Of a DNA stretch of 64,000 bases, positions 35,285 to 43,840 are shown one piece after another. The position numbers and the translations under genes were made by a program. The notes beneath the pieces are model-generated. The model was not told where the DNA came from. It did no database searches and saw only the letters and a program-made list of their open reading frames with translations. Within the stretch, counting starts at the first letter, position 1. Each line of letters begins with the position of its first letter. This DNA is from Allobosea vaviloviae (GTDB lineage Bacteria; Pseudomonadota; Alphaproteobacteria; Rhizobiales; Beijerinckiaceae), in contig NZ_LGSZ01000035.1 of assembly GCF_001298265.1 (NCBI RefSeq), forward strand, positions 1-64,000, in the 5' to 3' direction.

Positions 35285-35632
35285 GTGACCGTGATCGCGC
35301 CCCGACTTTTCGACCCGGAAGGTGGGGCGCTACGTCCTCACCCAGCGCCATCCCGTGGCCTGTTGCCCTGGCGCGGCCTGGCAACCGTGCTGATGGTGGC
35401 CCTCCTTCCCGTCGACACTCTGCAGGCAGCCGAGCCCGCCATCGCGCTCGATCCGCCCCGGCTGGCCCAGGCGCCCGAGCCGCTCTGCTTCTGCTGGACC
35501 GACGGCCGCAAGATCGCCGAGGGCGCAGCGGCCTGCATCCGCACGACGCAGGGACGCCGTCTCGCGCAATGCGGCCGGGTCATCAACATGATGTCCTGGC
35601 AGGTCACCGAAACGCCCTGTCCGGAAAGCTGA
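35285..35632 (+). CDS. Small secreted protein of unknown function
   Basis: A 115-aa protein with a hydrophobic segment (LATVLMVALLPVDTLQA, about 32-48) acting as signal or anchor. The mature part has four cysteines in a compact CFCWTDGRKIAEGAAACIR...CGRVINMMSWQV pattern. The pattern is of the kind seen in small conserved rhizobial proteins, but I cannot name a family. The GTG/ATG region is ordinary. Function unknown. Confidence 0.7.
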   Translation: MTVIAPRLFDPEGGALRPHPAPSRGLLPWRGLATVLMVALLPVDTLQAAEPAIALDPPRLAQAPEPLCFCWTDGRKIAEGAAACIRTTQGRRLAQCGRVINMMSWQVTETPCPES

Positions 35633-35656
35633 GCGGCCCCGCGACCAGCCGGCACC

Positions 35657-35695
35657 AGAAAAGCAAACGCCGCCGGGACGATGTCCCGGCGGCGT
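35657..35695 (-). terminator. Intrinsic terminator for the 27-codon gene
   Basis: ACGCCGCCGGGAC (35667-35679) and GTCCCGGCGGCGT (35683-35695) form a perfect 13-bp stem with a 3-nt loop. The T-rich tail (TTTGCTTTTC) is on the minus strand; on the plus strand the stem may also stop the convergent gene ending at 35632. Confidence 0.85.
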
Positions 35696-35739
35696 GGCTT
35701 AAGGCTCTAGTGGTCCCTGCGACTCGAGACTGACGTCAG

Positions 35740-35823
35740 TCAGAACGCTCCCAGAACGATCGCCATCATGAAAACGAATGCCGCACCCATGACCAATCGG
35801 TCGAGACGTAGCGTGAGGCTCAT
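35740..35823 (-). CDS. 27-aa hydrophobic small protein
   Basis: The frame encodes a single amphipathic start (MSLTLRLDRLV) followed by a membrane segment (AAFVFMMAIVLGAF) ending in Phe. It has a near-perfect Shine-Dalgarno sequence (AAAGGAGGG, 35828-35836), a promoter-like pair upstream and a strong terminator downstream, which together make it a convincing independent gene despite its size. Function unknown; it is likely to sit in the inner membrane. Confidence 0.65.
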   Translation of the reverse strand: MSLTLRLDRLVMGAAFVFMMAIVLGAF

Positions 35824-35853
35824 CACACCCTCCTTTGTCATTGACCTGACACA

Positions 35854-35881
35854 AGGCTAGCAGAACTGGCGGCGGCCGCAA
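35854..35881 (-). promoter_or_regulatory. Probable promoter of the 27-codon gene
   Basis: On the minus strand TTGCGG (35881-35876) and TAGCCT (35859-35854) are separated by 16 nt, placing transcription start near 35847, 24 nt before the start codon. Confidence 0.4.
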
Positions 35882-35970
35882 GGGGGCAGAAGCGTGGCAG
35901 GCCGGCGGCGGAGCCAAGAGTATCCTTAAACGTCGGTTAAACCATTGAACAGTTTTGGGGATAACCTCGG

Positions 35971-37227
35971 CTACGCGCCTGCTGCAACAAGCTTTTCCAG
36001 CCCCTTCGCCACGGCGATGACATGATCGTCGGCGCCGAATCCGCCGATGATCTGTACTGTGGCCGGCAGTCCACGCGGACCGCGCATCAGCGGCACGGTC
36101 ATGCAGGGCACGCCGAGCAGCGTCCAGAGCCGGTTGAAGCGGGAATCGCCCGTCGATTCGAGCGTCTCGGGCGCCTCGCCCGGGGCGGCATAGCTGACCA
36201 CGACATCGACCTCGGCGAAGAACCCGCGCGCGGCGTCGCGGCCCCGACGGGACAGCCGACGCGCCTCGTCATATTGCCGGGGCGTGGTCGCGCGAGCCCC
36301 GTCGAGATAGGCGCGCAGCTTGGGCGGCAGGGCGTCGCGATGAACCGCGTACTCCCAGGCAAGAGCCTGCGTCGCCTCGTAGTCCTGCAACGGTCCATGG
36401 GACTGGAAGGCCTCGGCCAGCGCGGCCGAGCCATCATGGGGGACAAGCGTCGCGCCCGCGGCGGCAGCGAGTTGCTCAAAACGCCGCAGCGCTGCCGCCG
36501 AGGCAGGCTCGGCTGCGCCGGCATAGGCCTGCTCGTGAATGCCGATGCGCAACCCCGACAGGCTCGCGGCGGTCGCGTCGAGTTCCGGGCGACCGGTGAT
36601 CGCCGCCAGCGCGAGGCCGACATCGTCAGCGCCCGCGGCCATCAGCCCCAGCGTATCGAGCGACCAGGAGAACGGCTTCACCCCGACCATTGGCAGCAGC
36701 GCATAGGACGGCTTGATCGCCGCGACGCCGCAATAGGCGGCAGGCCGGATCACCGAGCCGCCGGTCTGCGTGCCGAGCGCGAGCGGAATCATGCCGGCGG
36801 CGACGGCGGCGGCCGACCCGGCCGAGGAACCGCCAGGGCTCGCGGTGAGATCGTGCGGATTATGTGTCGGCGCGGGGTCGAGGAAGGCGAAGGCGGTCGT
36901 ATGGGTCTTGCCGGCGACCGTCGCGCCTGCCGCCTTCAGCGCCATGACGATCGGCGCATCGGCGCGCGGGCGCCAGCCCTCGTAGATCGAGGAGCCCATC
37001 TGCGTCGGCAGGTCGGCGGTGTCGATGATGTCCTTAACGCCGCAGGCGATGCCAGCAAGCGGGCCGATGCCGGGCACCAGCGCGTCGGGGCGGCTGGCGA
37101 AGGCCTGGATCTGCGGCTCGCTGTCCGCGATGCAGGCGGCGCTGAGCGCGAGGGCCGCTTCGGGCGTGATCTCGCCACCGGCAATGCGGCTGATGACGTC
37201 GCGCAGGCTCTGCATGCTATTCTCCAA
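35971..37227 (-). CDS. Amidase signature family hydrolase
   Basis: A 418-aa amidase of the Ser-cisSer-Lys type. The catalytic Lys is in CGVKDIIDT, the cis-Ser and nucleophile Ser in TASPGGSSAGSAAAVA with the glycine-rich GTQTGGSVIRPAAYCG segment. It is shorter than GatA and is not next to gatB/gatC, so it is a general amidase of unknown substrate rather than the glutamyl-tRNA enzyme. The ATG at 37227 overlaps the end of the upstream membrane protein gene; an ATG at 37215 is also possible. Confidence 0.92.
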   Translation of the reverse strand: MENSMQSLRDVISRIAGGEITPEAALALSAACIADSEPQIQAFASRPDALVPGIGPLAGIACGVKDIIDTADLPTQMGSSIYEGWRPRADAPIVMALKAAGATVAGKTHTTAFAFLDPAPTHNPHDLTASPGGSSAGSAAAVAAGMIPLALGTQTGGSVIRPAAYCGVAAIKPSYALLPMVGVKPFSWSLDTLGLMAAGADDVGLALAAITGRPELDATAASLSGLRIGIHEQAYAGAAEPASAAALRRFEQLAAAAGATLVPHDGSAALAEAFQSHGPLQDYEATQALAWEYAVHRDALPPKLRAYLDGARATTPRQYDEARRLSRRGRDAARGFFAEVDVVVSYAAPGEAPETLESTGDSRFNRLWTLLGVPCMTVPLMRGPRGLPATVQIIGGFGADDHVIAVAKGLEKLVAAGA

Positions 37228-37444
37228 TGACGGCGATGATCAGCCCCGTCGCGCGGCGCGCGACGGGAATGGCAATGAAGGCCGCGCACGCGGCGCAGGG
37301 CCAGGCGACCGCGAAAGCCTGGAGCCAGTGACGGACGAAATCGGGAGGCAGGCCGAGATTGAGCCAGGTCACGAGGGCCGTCATCAGGAAGGCCATGATG
37401 CCTGCCATCAGGACCGGAAAGATAAAGCGCGCCTTGCCAGTCAC
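37217..37444 (-). CDS. DUF2798 family membrane protein
   Basis: A 75-aa protein with two membrane helices (FIFPVLMAGIMAFLMTALVTWL and WLQAFAVAWPCAACAAFIAI), matching the DUF2798 arrangement, including a P-x-x-F-V-x-x-W loop. The start is GTG at 37444, preceded by GAGGAG 9 nt away. It overlaps the amidase start by 11 bp. Function unknown. Confidence 0.8.
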   Translation of the reverse strand: MTGKARFIFPVLMAGIMAFLMTALVTWLNLGLPPDFVRHWLQAFAVAWPCAACAAFIAIPVARRATGLIIAVIGE

Positions 37445-37635
37445 GAACCGATCTCCTCTCGGGGAAGCTTGAGCTCCTTCCCGCTGTGTTGCATGCGGAA
37501 AACCCTCGGCGCCAGTGATGTTTCGCTCATGCCGGGATGCGCCGATTGAGCCCACCGCGATCAGGCGGGGCCAGGACGCACCTCGCCCTTGACGCACCGG
37601 CAGCACGCATCGCAATGTAAATCGAATTTACATCC

Positions 37636-38064
37636 ATGGACCACCAGACGATGACCTTCGTGCCGCTGGCCACAGCCTCGCCCATCATCCAGATTCATGT
37701 GTTGGCAGCATTGTCAGCGCTGACCGCCGGCATCGCGGTGATGGCATCCCGCAAGGGCACGAGCCTGCATCGCCGCATCGGGTGGTTCTTCGTGCCAGCC
37801 ATGGCCATCGTGGCGCTGAGTTCGCTCTTCATCACGCGGGATGGGCATTTCAGCGCGATCCACCTGCTCACGCTGCTGACCCTCGTTACCTTGCCGCAAG
37901 CGGTCATTGCGCGCCGACGCGGCAACATCAGGGCTCACAAGAGCGCAATGATCGGCCTCTTCGCGGGGCTCGCGATTGCTGGCGCCTTCACTCTCCTGCC
38001 TGGCCGGCTGATGAACCAGGTCACCTTTGGACAGACCACGGCGGCCCCGTTAAGCGCTCGTTAA
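37636..38064 (+). CDS. DUF2306 family membrane protein
   Basis: A 142-aa integral membrane protein with four helices. The segment GTSLHRRIGWFFVPAM, followed by HLLTLLTLVTLPQAV and RRGNIRAHKSAMIGLF, matches the DUF2306 pattern with its conserved histidines, which resemble the heme-binding histidines of cytochrome b561-like proteins, though the ligand is not proven. It stands alone. Confidence 0.82.
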   Translation: MDHQTMTFVPLATASPIIQIHVLAALSALTAGIAVMASRKGTSLHRRIGWFFVPAMAIVALSSLFITRDGHFSAIHLLTLLTLVTLPQAVIARRRGNIRAHKSAMIGLFAGLAIAGAFTLLPGRLMNQVTFGQTTAAPLSAR

Positions 38065-38151
38065 CCGCGGCTTCAAAGTTAATCCGGCTGTGTCGTTCCG
38101 GGCTCACGGGGTTGAGAAACCGTTCACGAAACGGGTCGCATTTGATCGCTC

Positions 38152-39291
38152 ATGCGACGTGCTCATCTCGCCCTCATCGCGCTCGGCCTGCTCGGCTCCG
38201 GCCTCGCCGGCTGCGGCCAGTTCCAGAAACCGCAGCGCGCCGCCTGGCGCGACCAGGCGGAAGCCGCCTGCCTGGCCTCGCGCCAGGTGCAGCTGTCCTC
38301 CTATGTCAGCCTGCGCGGCAAGCCGATCGACGGACCCGGAACCTGCGGCATGGAAAAACCGCTCAAGGTCTCGGCCTTCGCCAATGGCGGCATCGGGTTG
38401 ACCAGTTCGGCCACGCTGTCCTGCCCGGTGGTCGCGACGACCGACACCTGGCTGGCGCAGGTGGTGCAGCCGGCCGCACAGAACGTCCTTGGCGCTCAGG
38501 TCGTCGAGATGCGCGCCGGCTCCTATTCCTGCCGCGCCATGAACAACGGCACCGGCACGAGCCGGACCTCCGAACACGCCTTCGGCAACGCCGTCGACGT
38601 GTTCTCCTTCAGGCTGAACGACGGCCGCAACATCACCGTCAAGGATGGCTGGCGCGGTTCGCCCGAGGAGCAGAACTTTCTGCGCGAGGTCTTCGTCGGC
38701 GCCTGCGAGCATTTTTCCACCGTGCTCGGCCCGGGCGCCGACATGTTCCACTACGACCACTTCCATATCGATCTGGCGCGGCACTCCAAGGGCCGTCACA
38801 TCTGCAAGCCGATCATCAAATACACGCCGAACTACAACCTGCCGCCGCCCGATCCGGCTCGGCCCTATTCGATGGCGCAGCCGACGCTGCGCGACAGCGC
38901 TCCGGCATTGGTCGCAGGCGGCGGCCTGCTGCGCCAGCCGGCGGGTGGACTGCGTCCGCCGGGCGCGTTGCAGGGCGGCTACCCGGTCGCGAGCCATGCT
39001 GGCCAAGGGCTGGAGAGCCAGCGGCGCTTCCTCGAGGAGTATGACAACAAGCCGCTCAACCCGCAGCGCTCGAACCGGGCCGGTTCCGCCCAGACGGAAA
39101 CCCTGCCGAGCGAGCAGCGCGGCCCGCTGACGCTGCCGGGCTCGGTGCCGCCGACCGAAGAGATGATCCTCGGCGACGACGAAGGCACCGGCGTGCTCGA
39201 TCAGGAGGGCTATGACCAGGCGCAGCCCGCGATCACGCCGCAGCGCGACCCGTTCGCCTACCGCGCGGGCAGCACGCCGCAGCGGCGCTGA
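38152..39291 (+). CDS. Extensin-like lipoprotein (putative peptidoglycan peptidase fold)
   Basis: A 379-aa lipoprotein with lipobox LAGC near residue 21. The Extensin-like_C domain (about 45-225) includes a conserved cysteine frame and the SEHAFGNAVDVFSF and MFHYDHFHIDLAR segments. Its His-x6-Asp and His-x-x-His spacing resembles LAS/M15 metallopeptidases that cleave peptidoglycan cross-links, so an envelope role is likely. A Pro/Gln-rich tail of about 150 residues follows. It is convergent with mepA, itself an LAS peptidase, 6 bp apart. Confidence 0.88.
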   Translation: MRRAHLALIALGLLGSGLAGCGQFQKPQRAAWRDQAEAACLASRQVQLSSYVSLRGKPIDGPGTCGMEKPLKVSAFANGGIGLTSSATLSCPVVATTDTWLAQVVQPAAQNVLGAQVVEMRAGSYSCRAMNNGTGTSRTSEHAFGNAVDVFSFRLNDGRNITVKDGWRGSPEEQNFLREVFVGACEHFSTVLGPGADMFHYDHFHIDLARHSKGRHICKPIIKYTPNYNLPPPDPARPYSMAQPTLRDSAPALVAGGGLLRQPAGGLRPPGALQGGYPVASHAGQGLESQRRFLEEYDNKPLNPQRSNRAGSAQTETLPSEQRGPLTLPGSVPPTEEMILGDDEGTGVLDQEGYDQAQPAITPQRDPFAYRAGSTPQRR

Positions 39292-39297
39292 TCCGCC

Positions 39298-40248
39298 TCA
39301 GCGCGAGACCAGAACCTGCCGGCACTCCGCCGGCAGCGCATCGAGCGACATGGGCGGCTTGGGCTTCGGCGGCGGGCCGGTACGGGGGGGCTTGGGCGGC
39401 GCGAAGATCGCGGCCCGCTGGCGCTCGATCCAGCCCGTGAGCTCCTCGCCGCAGCCATCGCCGAAATTGGGCGGCTCCTGGCCCTGGCAGCTCGCCATGC
39501 CGGCCGGGCAGCTCATGCGAATGTGGAAATGGTAGTTGTGGCCCCAGATCGGCCTGACCTTGTTCAGCCATGAGCGGTCGGCGCCGGCCTCACGGCAGAG
39601 CGCGACCTTCAGCGCCGGATTGACGAAGATGCGCTCGACCCGGGGCTCGCTGGCCGCAGCCCTGATCAGCTTGGTATGGGCCGGCGTCCAGTTTTTCGGA
39701 TCGACGTCGCGCCAGTCGGCACGGGCCATGTTGACCGCCGGCATGTTCTCGCGCGCCTCACGGTCAAGCTTCGTGCGCGGCATTGGCGTCAGCCAGAGAT
39801 CCGCGTCGAGGCCGATCTGGTGTGAGGCGTGGCCGGTCAGCATCGGCCCGCCACGCGGCTGCGAGATGTCGCCGACCAGAAGACCCGGCCAGCCATTGAT
39901 CCTGGGGATCTCCCGCGCGAACTCCTCAAGATAGTCAATCAGGACCGGGTGACCCCAATTGCGGTTGCGGGCTTGCCGCATCACCTGCCAGCTGGGGCCG
40001 TCGACAGGCAGGGCGGTGGCGCCAGCCAGGCAGCCACGCGCATAGGAGCCGATGGCGCGGGCCTGCATGCTGGCTGGCGCCGTCTTCTGGCCAAAGAGGG
40101 AGCGGGCAGCATCGGGGAAGGCGGCGATATTGGCGGCCCGGCGCTTGGCTTCCTCATCAGCTGTCGACTGGGCCTGGCCCAAGGCGGGTGCTAGCGCCGC
40201 GATGAGGAGCACGGAAGCGGCAGCGATACGGCGGTGCAGGGCGAGCAT
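39298..40248 (-). CDS. mepA: Penicillin-insensitive murein endopeptidase MepA
   Basis: A periplasmic LAS-fold zinc peptidase that cleaves D-Ala-mDAP and L-mDAP cross-links in murein. The 316-aa protein has a signal peptide (ASVLLIAALAPALGQA), the zinc ligands in GHASHQIGLDADLW and the second histidine pair in HNYHFHIRMSC. Several cysteines match the disulfides of the family. The C-terminal tail is rich in Pro and Lys. The ATG at 40248 is preferred over one at 40314. Confidence 0.95.
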   Translation of the reverse strand: MLALHRRIAAASVLLIAALAPALGQAQSTADEEAKRRAANIAAFPDAARSLFGQKTAPASMQARAIGSYARGCLAGATALPVDGPSWQVMRQARNRNWGHPVLIDYLEEFAREIPRINGWPGLLVGDISQPRGGPMLTGHASHQIGLDADLWLTPMPRTKLDREARENMPAVNMARADWRDVDPKNWTPAHTKLIRAAASEPRVERIFVNPALKVALCREAGADRSWLNKVRPIWGHNYHFHIRMSCPAGMASCQGQEPPNFGDGCGEELTGWIERQRAAIFAPPKPPRTGPPPKPKPPMSLDALPAECRQVLVSR

Positions 40249-40403
40249 GCCGGGAGAATCGGCGCGACCGGTGTCAAAGGTCAAGCTCGGGGCCGACAAT
40301 TTGCCGATAGACAAGCCTCGGGCGAGACGCCAGCCTTGGCATCAGCGAGAGCCGGACGATCAAGATCCGGACCTCATCGCGCCTCTGGGAGGGAAGACGG
40401 ATC

Positions 40404-41405
40404 ATGAACGATATCAGGATCGACCGCCGCGCGCTGCTTAGCGGCGCCGCTGCCACGCTGGCCGTGCCCGGCGCGGGGCTTTGGCAGAACACGGCCTGGG
40501 CCCAAAGCAGTTGGCCTCAGGGGCGCACGCTCAAGCTCGTCGTGCCCTTCCCGCCTGCGGGTGCGACCGATGTGCTTGCGCGCCTGGTCGCCGACAAGCT
40601 CGGCCAGAGCTGGGGCACGAATTTCGTCGTCGAGAACCGGGCCGGGGCCGGCGGCAATATCGGCACCGACGTCGTCGCAAAGGCGGAGCCGAACGGCGAC
40701 ACGATCCTGATCGTCTCGGTGGGGCTCGCCACCAACCAGTATCTCTATGCGAAACTGAACTACGATCCGGTCAAGGACCTGACCCCGATCACCATGGTCG
40801 CGCTGGTGCCCAACCTGCTCGTCGTGAACAAGGACCTGCCGGCCAACAATGTCGGCGAGCTGATCGCCTATGCCAAGGCCAATCCGGGCAAGCTGACCTA
40901 TGGCTCGTCGGGCGTCGGGACCTCGGTGCATCTGTCGGGCGAGTATTTCCAGAAACTGACCGGCACGAAGATGGTGCATGTGCCCTATCGCGGCACGGCC
41001 CAGGCCACCCAGGACCTGATCGGCGGGCGCATCGACCTGATCTTCGACAACATCACCCAGGCGCTGCCGCATGTCCGGGCGGGCTCGATCCGCAGCCTCG
41101 GCATTACCACCGCCAAGCGGTCGCCGGCGGCGCCGGAATTCGCACCGATCGCGGAGACGGTTCCGGGCTTCGACGTCTCCTCGTGGTTTGCGCTGTTTGC
41201 TCCCGCACGCACGCCCCAGGCGATCATCGACAAGATCCAGGCCGACACCAAGGCGGGCCTCGCCGATCCGGCCCTGCGCGCCAAGATGGACACGCTGGCG
41301 GCTGAGCCGGTCGGCAACACACCCGCCGAACTCGGCGCTTTCCTCCAGTCGGAAATGAAGAAATGGGGCGATCTGATCAAGGAGATCGGGGCCAAGGCGG
41401 AATGA
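40404..41405 (+). CDS. Bug/TctC-family tripartite tricarboxylate transporter substrate-binding protein
   Basis: A 333-aa periplasmic solute-binding protein of the Bug family. The N terminus has a DRRALLSGAA segment and hydrophobic core, resembling a Tat-type or Sec signal. Family motifs include VPFPPAGATD, ENRAGAGGNIG and VPYRGTAQA. The ligand cannot be predicted. No TctA/TctB membrane genes are adjacent, so it may serve another transporter or act as a sensor, as is common for the many orphan Bug genes. GGAGGGAAG precedes the start. Confidence 0.93.
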   Translation: MNDIRIDRRALLSGAAATLAVPGAGLWQNTAWAQSSWPQGRTLKLVVPFPPAGATDVLARLVADKLGQSWGTNFVVENRAGAGGNIGTDVVAKAEPNGDTILIVSVGLATNQYLYAKLNYDPVKDLTPITMVALVPNLLVVNKDLPANNVGELIAYAKANPGKLTYGSSGVGTSVHLSGEYFQKLTGTKMVHVPYRGTAQATQDLIGGRIDLIFDNITQALPHVRAGSIRSLGITTAKRSPAAPEFAPIAETVPGFDVSSWFALFAPARTPQAIIDKIQADTKAGLADPALRAKMDTLAAEPVGNTPAELGAFLQSEMKKWGDLIKEIGAKAE

Positions 41406-41437
41406 GACCTTAACCGACCGCGTGCGACACTGTCGGC

Positions 41438-42070
41438 ATGCAGACCTCTGGAATTGTCGAGATGAAGGCCGGGTGGCGTACGTTTGCCCTCTTCGTTGCG
41501 ATGTGTGCGGCGGTCTACCTCGCCTATCGTGGGTTTCTGGCAGCCGACCAGAAGTTCGGCACCTTGAAAGGCGCGTGGATCGATAGCCTCCCGATCGAGG
41601 TCAAGCGAGGGTTCCTGCTCTGCTTCGGCACTCTGTTCGGGCTCGTTGCCGCGAACCTGATCCCGCCCCTGCTTCTACGCGTCCCCTTGGTCAGGCTCGA
41701 TAGCGCCGGGATCCATCGCTACGCGCTGCGGGGGCGGACGTTCATCCGATGGAGCGATATTCTCTCGATCAACGACTCGACCAGAGATCGACAGAGGGTG
41801 ACCTGGTCGAGTTCCGGACATCATCGCTTCAGCATCCGGCCGATTCCCTCCGACGAGGATCAAAGGGACCTGATCTTTCCCTGGATCATGATCGACATCA
41901 ACGCGTTGGCCGAACATATCCATGCCTTCCGCCCTGACCTGATCTCGATCCCGCCCAGCATGGTCAAGCGACGCGCGATCGAGGCCAGGGCGGCGAGAGC
42001 CGCGCGCCGTCCACCGCCCCGCCCCCCTGCACCGCCGATCGAAATCGATCCCAGGAATTGGACGGGCTGA
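41438..42070 (+). CDS. Membrane protein with a PH-like domain, unknown function
   Basis: A 210-aa protein with two N-terminal membrane helices (TFALFVAMCAAVYLAYRGF and LLCFGTLFGLVAANLIPPLLL) and a soluble part that reads like a bacterial PH-type strand pattern (VRLDSAGIHRYALRGRTFIRWSDI). It ends in a basic, Arg/Pro-rich tail. The ATG at 41438 or at 41462 may be used. No function can be assigned. Confidence 0.7.
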   Translation: MQTSGIVEMKAGWRTFALFVAMCAAVYLAYRGFLAADQKFGTLKGAWIDSLPIEVKRGFLLCFGTLFGLVAANLIPPLLLRVPLVRLDSAGIHRYALRGRTFIRWSDILSINDSTRDRQRVTWSSSGHHRFSIRPIPSDEDQRDLIFPWIMIDINALAEHIHAFRPDLISIPPSMVKRRAIEARAARAARRPPPRPPAPPIEIDPRNWTG

Positions 42071-42190
42071 TGCTCCCGGCACCGGGCCGCGGGCGTGCTG
42101 TTTCGACACCGGGAACATGCCGGGCGTCGCTCACGTTCTCCCGTCGTATCCGGCCGCGCAGTTCAGCGGCTCACCGGGAAGGAACCCCCT

Positions 42191-42364
42191 ATGTCCACGC
42201 TCGTCATCGTTCTTCTGGTCATTCTGCTGCTTGGCGGCGGCGGCTATTACGGCCATCGCTCCTATGGTGCGACCGGCCTCGGCGGCGTCCTGGGTCTCGC
42301 CCTGGTCGTCTTCCTGGTGTTGTGGCTGATGGGTGCGATCGGCGGCGCGCCGGTCCGTATCTAA
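42191..42364 (+). CDS. DUF3309 family small membrane protein
   Basis: A 57-aa protein with two hydrophobic stretches separated by a Gly/Tyr-rich turn (GGGGYYGHRSYGATGLGG), as in the DUF3309 family of small stress-associated membrane proteins. GGAA precedes the ATG by several bases. A long hairpin follows at 42375. Function unknown. Confidence 0.8.
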   Translation: MSTLVIVLLVILLLGGGGYYGHRSYGATGLGGVLGLALVVFLVLWLMGAIGGAPVRI

Positions 42365-42374
42365 CGGCCGACAG

Positions 42375-42416
42375 CACGTGCCCGCGCGAGGCCAACAAGC
42401 CTCGCTCGGGCACGTG
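42375..42416. terminator. Long hairpin between convergent genes
   Basis: CACGTGCCCG (42375-42384) pairs with CGGGCACGTG (42407-42416); after one mismatch GCGAGG (42386-42391) pairs with CCTCGC (42400-42405). It lies between genes ending at 42364 (plus) and 42444 (minus) and may stop both, though neither side has a strong T run. Confidence 0.55.
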
Positions 42417-42443
42417 AAGCCTATGAGGACAGGTCCGATCGCC

Positions 42444-43394
42444 TCAGGCGGCGGGTCTGTTGTCCCAGACAGCGATCGCTGCCGCGAGATCCTCGAGCGA
42501 GACGCCGACCGACTTGAACAGGGTAATCTCGCCGCCTTCCGCATGGCCGGCGACGCGGCCATGGCAGAGATCGGCCAGGGTGCCCGCGATCCTGTCGGCG
42601 GAATAGCTGCCCTCGGCGATCGCGATGGCGACATCGCCACCCTCGTCGATCGCCTTGGCGGAATCGACGATGACGCGGGCCCGGTCGAGCGCATCGGCGT
42701 CGGCCTCACGCATCTGCATGGTGAAGGCGCCGATGAGATCGAGATGGGCGTCGCGCTTGAGCCAGCGGCCGTGAATCAGCGGCTCACTGGCATTGGTGGC
42801 GCAAGAGATGATATCGGCGGTTCGTGCCTCGCCTTCGAGATCGGTGACGGCCCGCGCGGCGATACCATCGCCGGCAAGCTGGGCGACGACGGCCTCGGCC
42901 GCCTCTGGACGACGTGCCCAGATCGCGATGTCGGTCAGCGGGCGAACCGCGCGATGGGCCTTGATCAGGAAGGGCGCGAGGGCGCCAGCGCCGACCATCA
43001 GCATCTTGCTCGCGGTCGGGTTCGCCAGGAAGCGGGCAGCAAGCGCGGAAGCTGCGGCCGTGCGCCAGAGCGTCAGACGGTTACCGTCCATCACGGCCAG
43101 TGGTTCGCCGGTCGCGCCGTTCATCAGCAGATAGGCGCCCATGACGCCGGGCAGATTGCGCGCGCCGTTGCCGAAGAACACCGAGACGATCTTGGTGCCG
43201 ACATAGGGCGTCGGGCTGTCGGGCGCGCTCCAGGCCGGCATGATCAACAGGATCGCGTCCTCGCCGGGACGCTCGATTGGATGGTGGGTGCGCGGCGGCA
43301 CGATCGCGTCGCCCCGGAAGGCCTCAGCGAGCGTCTCGATCAGTCCGGGGAAGTTCAGCGCGGCGTCGATGTCGGCAGGCGTGAAAAGCCGCAT
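42444..43394 (-). CDS. Ornithine cyclodeaminase / mu-crystallin family protein
   Basis: A 316-aa NAD(P)-dependent protein of the ornithine cyclodeaminase family. The Rossmann motif reads MLMVGAGALAPFLIKAHRAV, preceded by TLWRTAAASALAARFLA, where the Arg-Thr-Ala is conserved. Members act as ornithine cyclodeaminases, ketimine reductases or alanine dehydrogenases; the sequence alone does not separate these. It overlaps the lapA-like gene by 1 bp on the same strand. Confidence 0.88.
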   Translation of the reverse strand: MRLFTPADIDAALNFPGLIETLAEAFRGDAIVPPRTHHPIERPGEDAILLIMPAWSAPDSPTPYVGTKIVSVFFGNGARNLPGVMGAYLLMNGATGEPLAVMDGNRLTLWRTAAASALAARFLANPTASKMLMVGAGALAPFLIKAHRAVRPLTDIAIWARRPEAAEAVVAQLAGDGIAARAVTDLEGEARTADIISCATNASEPLIHGRWLKRDAHLDLIGAFTMQMREADADALDRARVIVDSAKAIDEGGDVAIAIAEGSYSADRIAGTLADLCHGRVAGHAEGGEITLFKSVGVSLEDLAAAIAVWDNRPAA

Positions 43395-43732
43395 CAGCCG
43401 CGTCCGTTGGTCAGTGCCGGCAGCGCTGAATCGGGCACGGCTGCGCGCAGCATCTGCGTTTCGGAGCGCAGCGTCGCGGCCTCGCGCCGGCTGCGACGGG
43501 CAGCCTTGCGATGCTTGCCCTGCGCCAGCCAGGAGGCGAGCCCACCGATCAGGACGCCGACGGCGAGCGCCGCCAGGACGATCGCAAACAACGGAACGTC
43601 GAAGGCCAGAACCGGGGCATCGCGGCTGATCGGATCGAAGGAGACTCGCACGGCGGCCCGGTTCGCAACCGAGAACAGCACGACCGCCAGCGCAATCGGC
43701 ACGAGCACAAGGGCCTTGAAGAAGGATTTCAT
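43394..43732 (-). CDS. lapA: LapA-domain (DUF1049) membrane protein
   Basis: A 112-aa protein with two helices (FFKALVLVPIALAVVLFSVAN and VPLFAIVLAALAVGVLIGGLASWL), a conserved N-terminal ANR and a basic cytoplasmic tail with a coiled-coil segment. In enterobacteria LapA works with LapB to control LPS synthesis via LpxC. Here it lies downstream of ihfB, the normal place, but no lapB follows. Confidence 0.85.
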   Translation of the reverse strand: MKSFFKALVLVPIALAVVLFSVANRAAVRVSFDPISRDAPVLAFDVPLFAIVLAALAVGVLIGGLASWLAQGKHRKAARRSRREAATLRSETQMLRAAVPDSALPALTNGRG

Positions 43733-43840
43733 CGCTGTTCCTTTCGGCAGATCGCGCCTTGAGCCGTCGCCTATGCCGGCAGGCAGGCAGGCCGGCCTTG
43801 CCCTCCTACCCCCAGCTCTGAGAGCCGATCTGCCCTGGCA

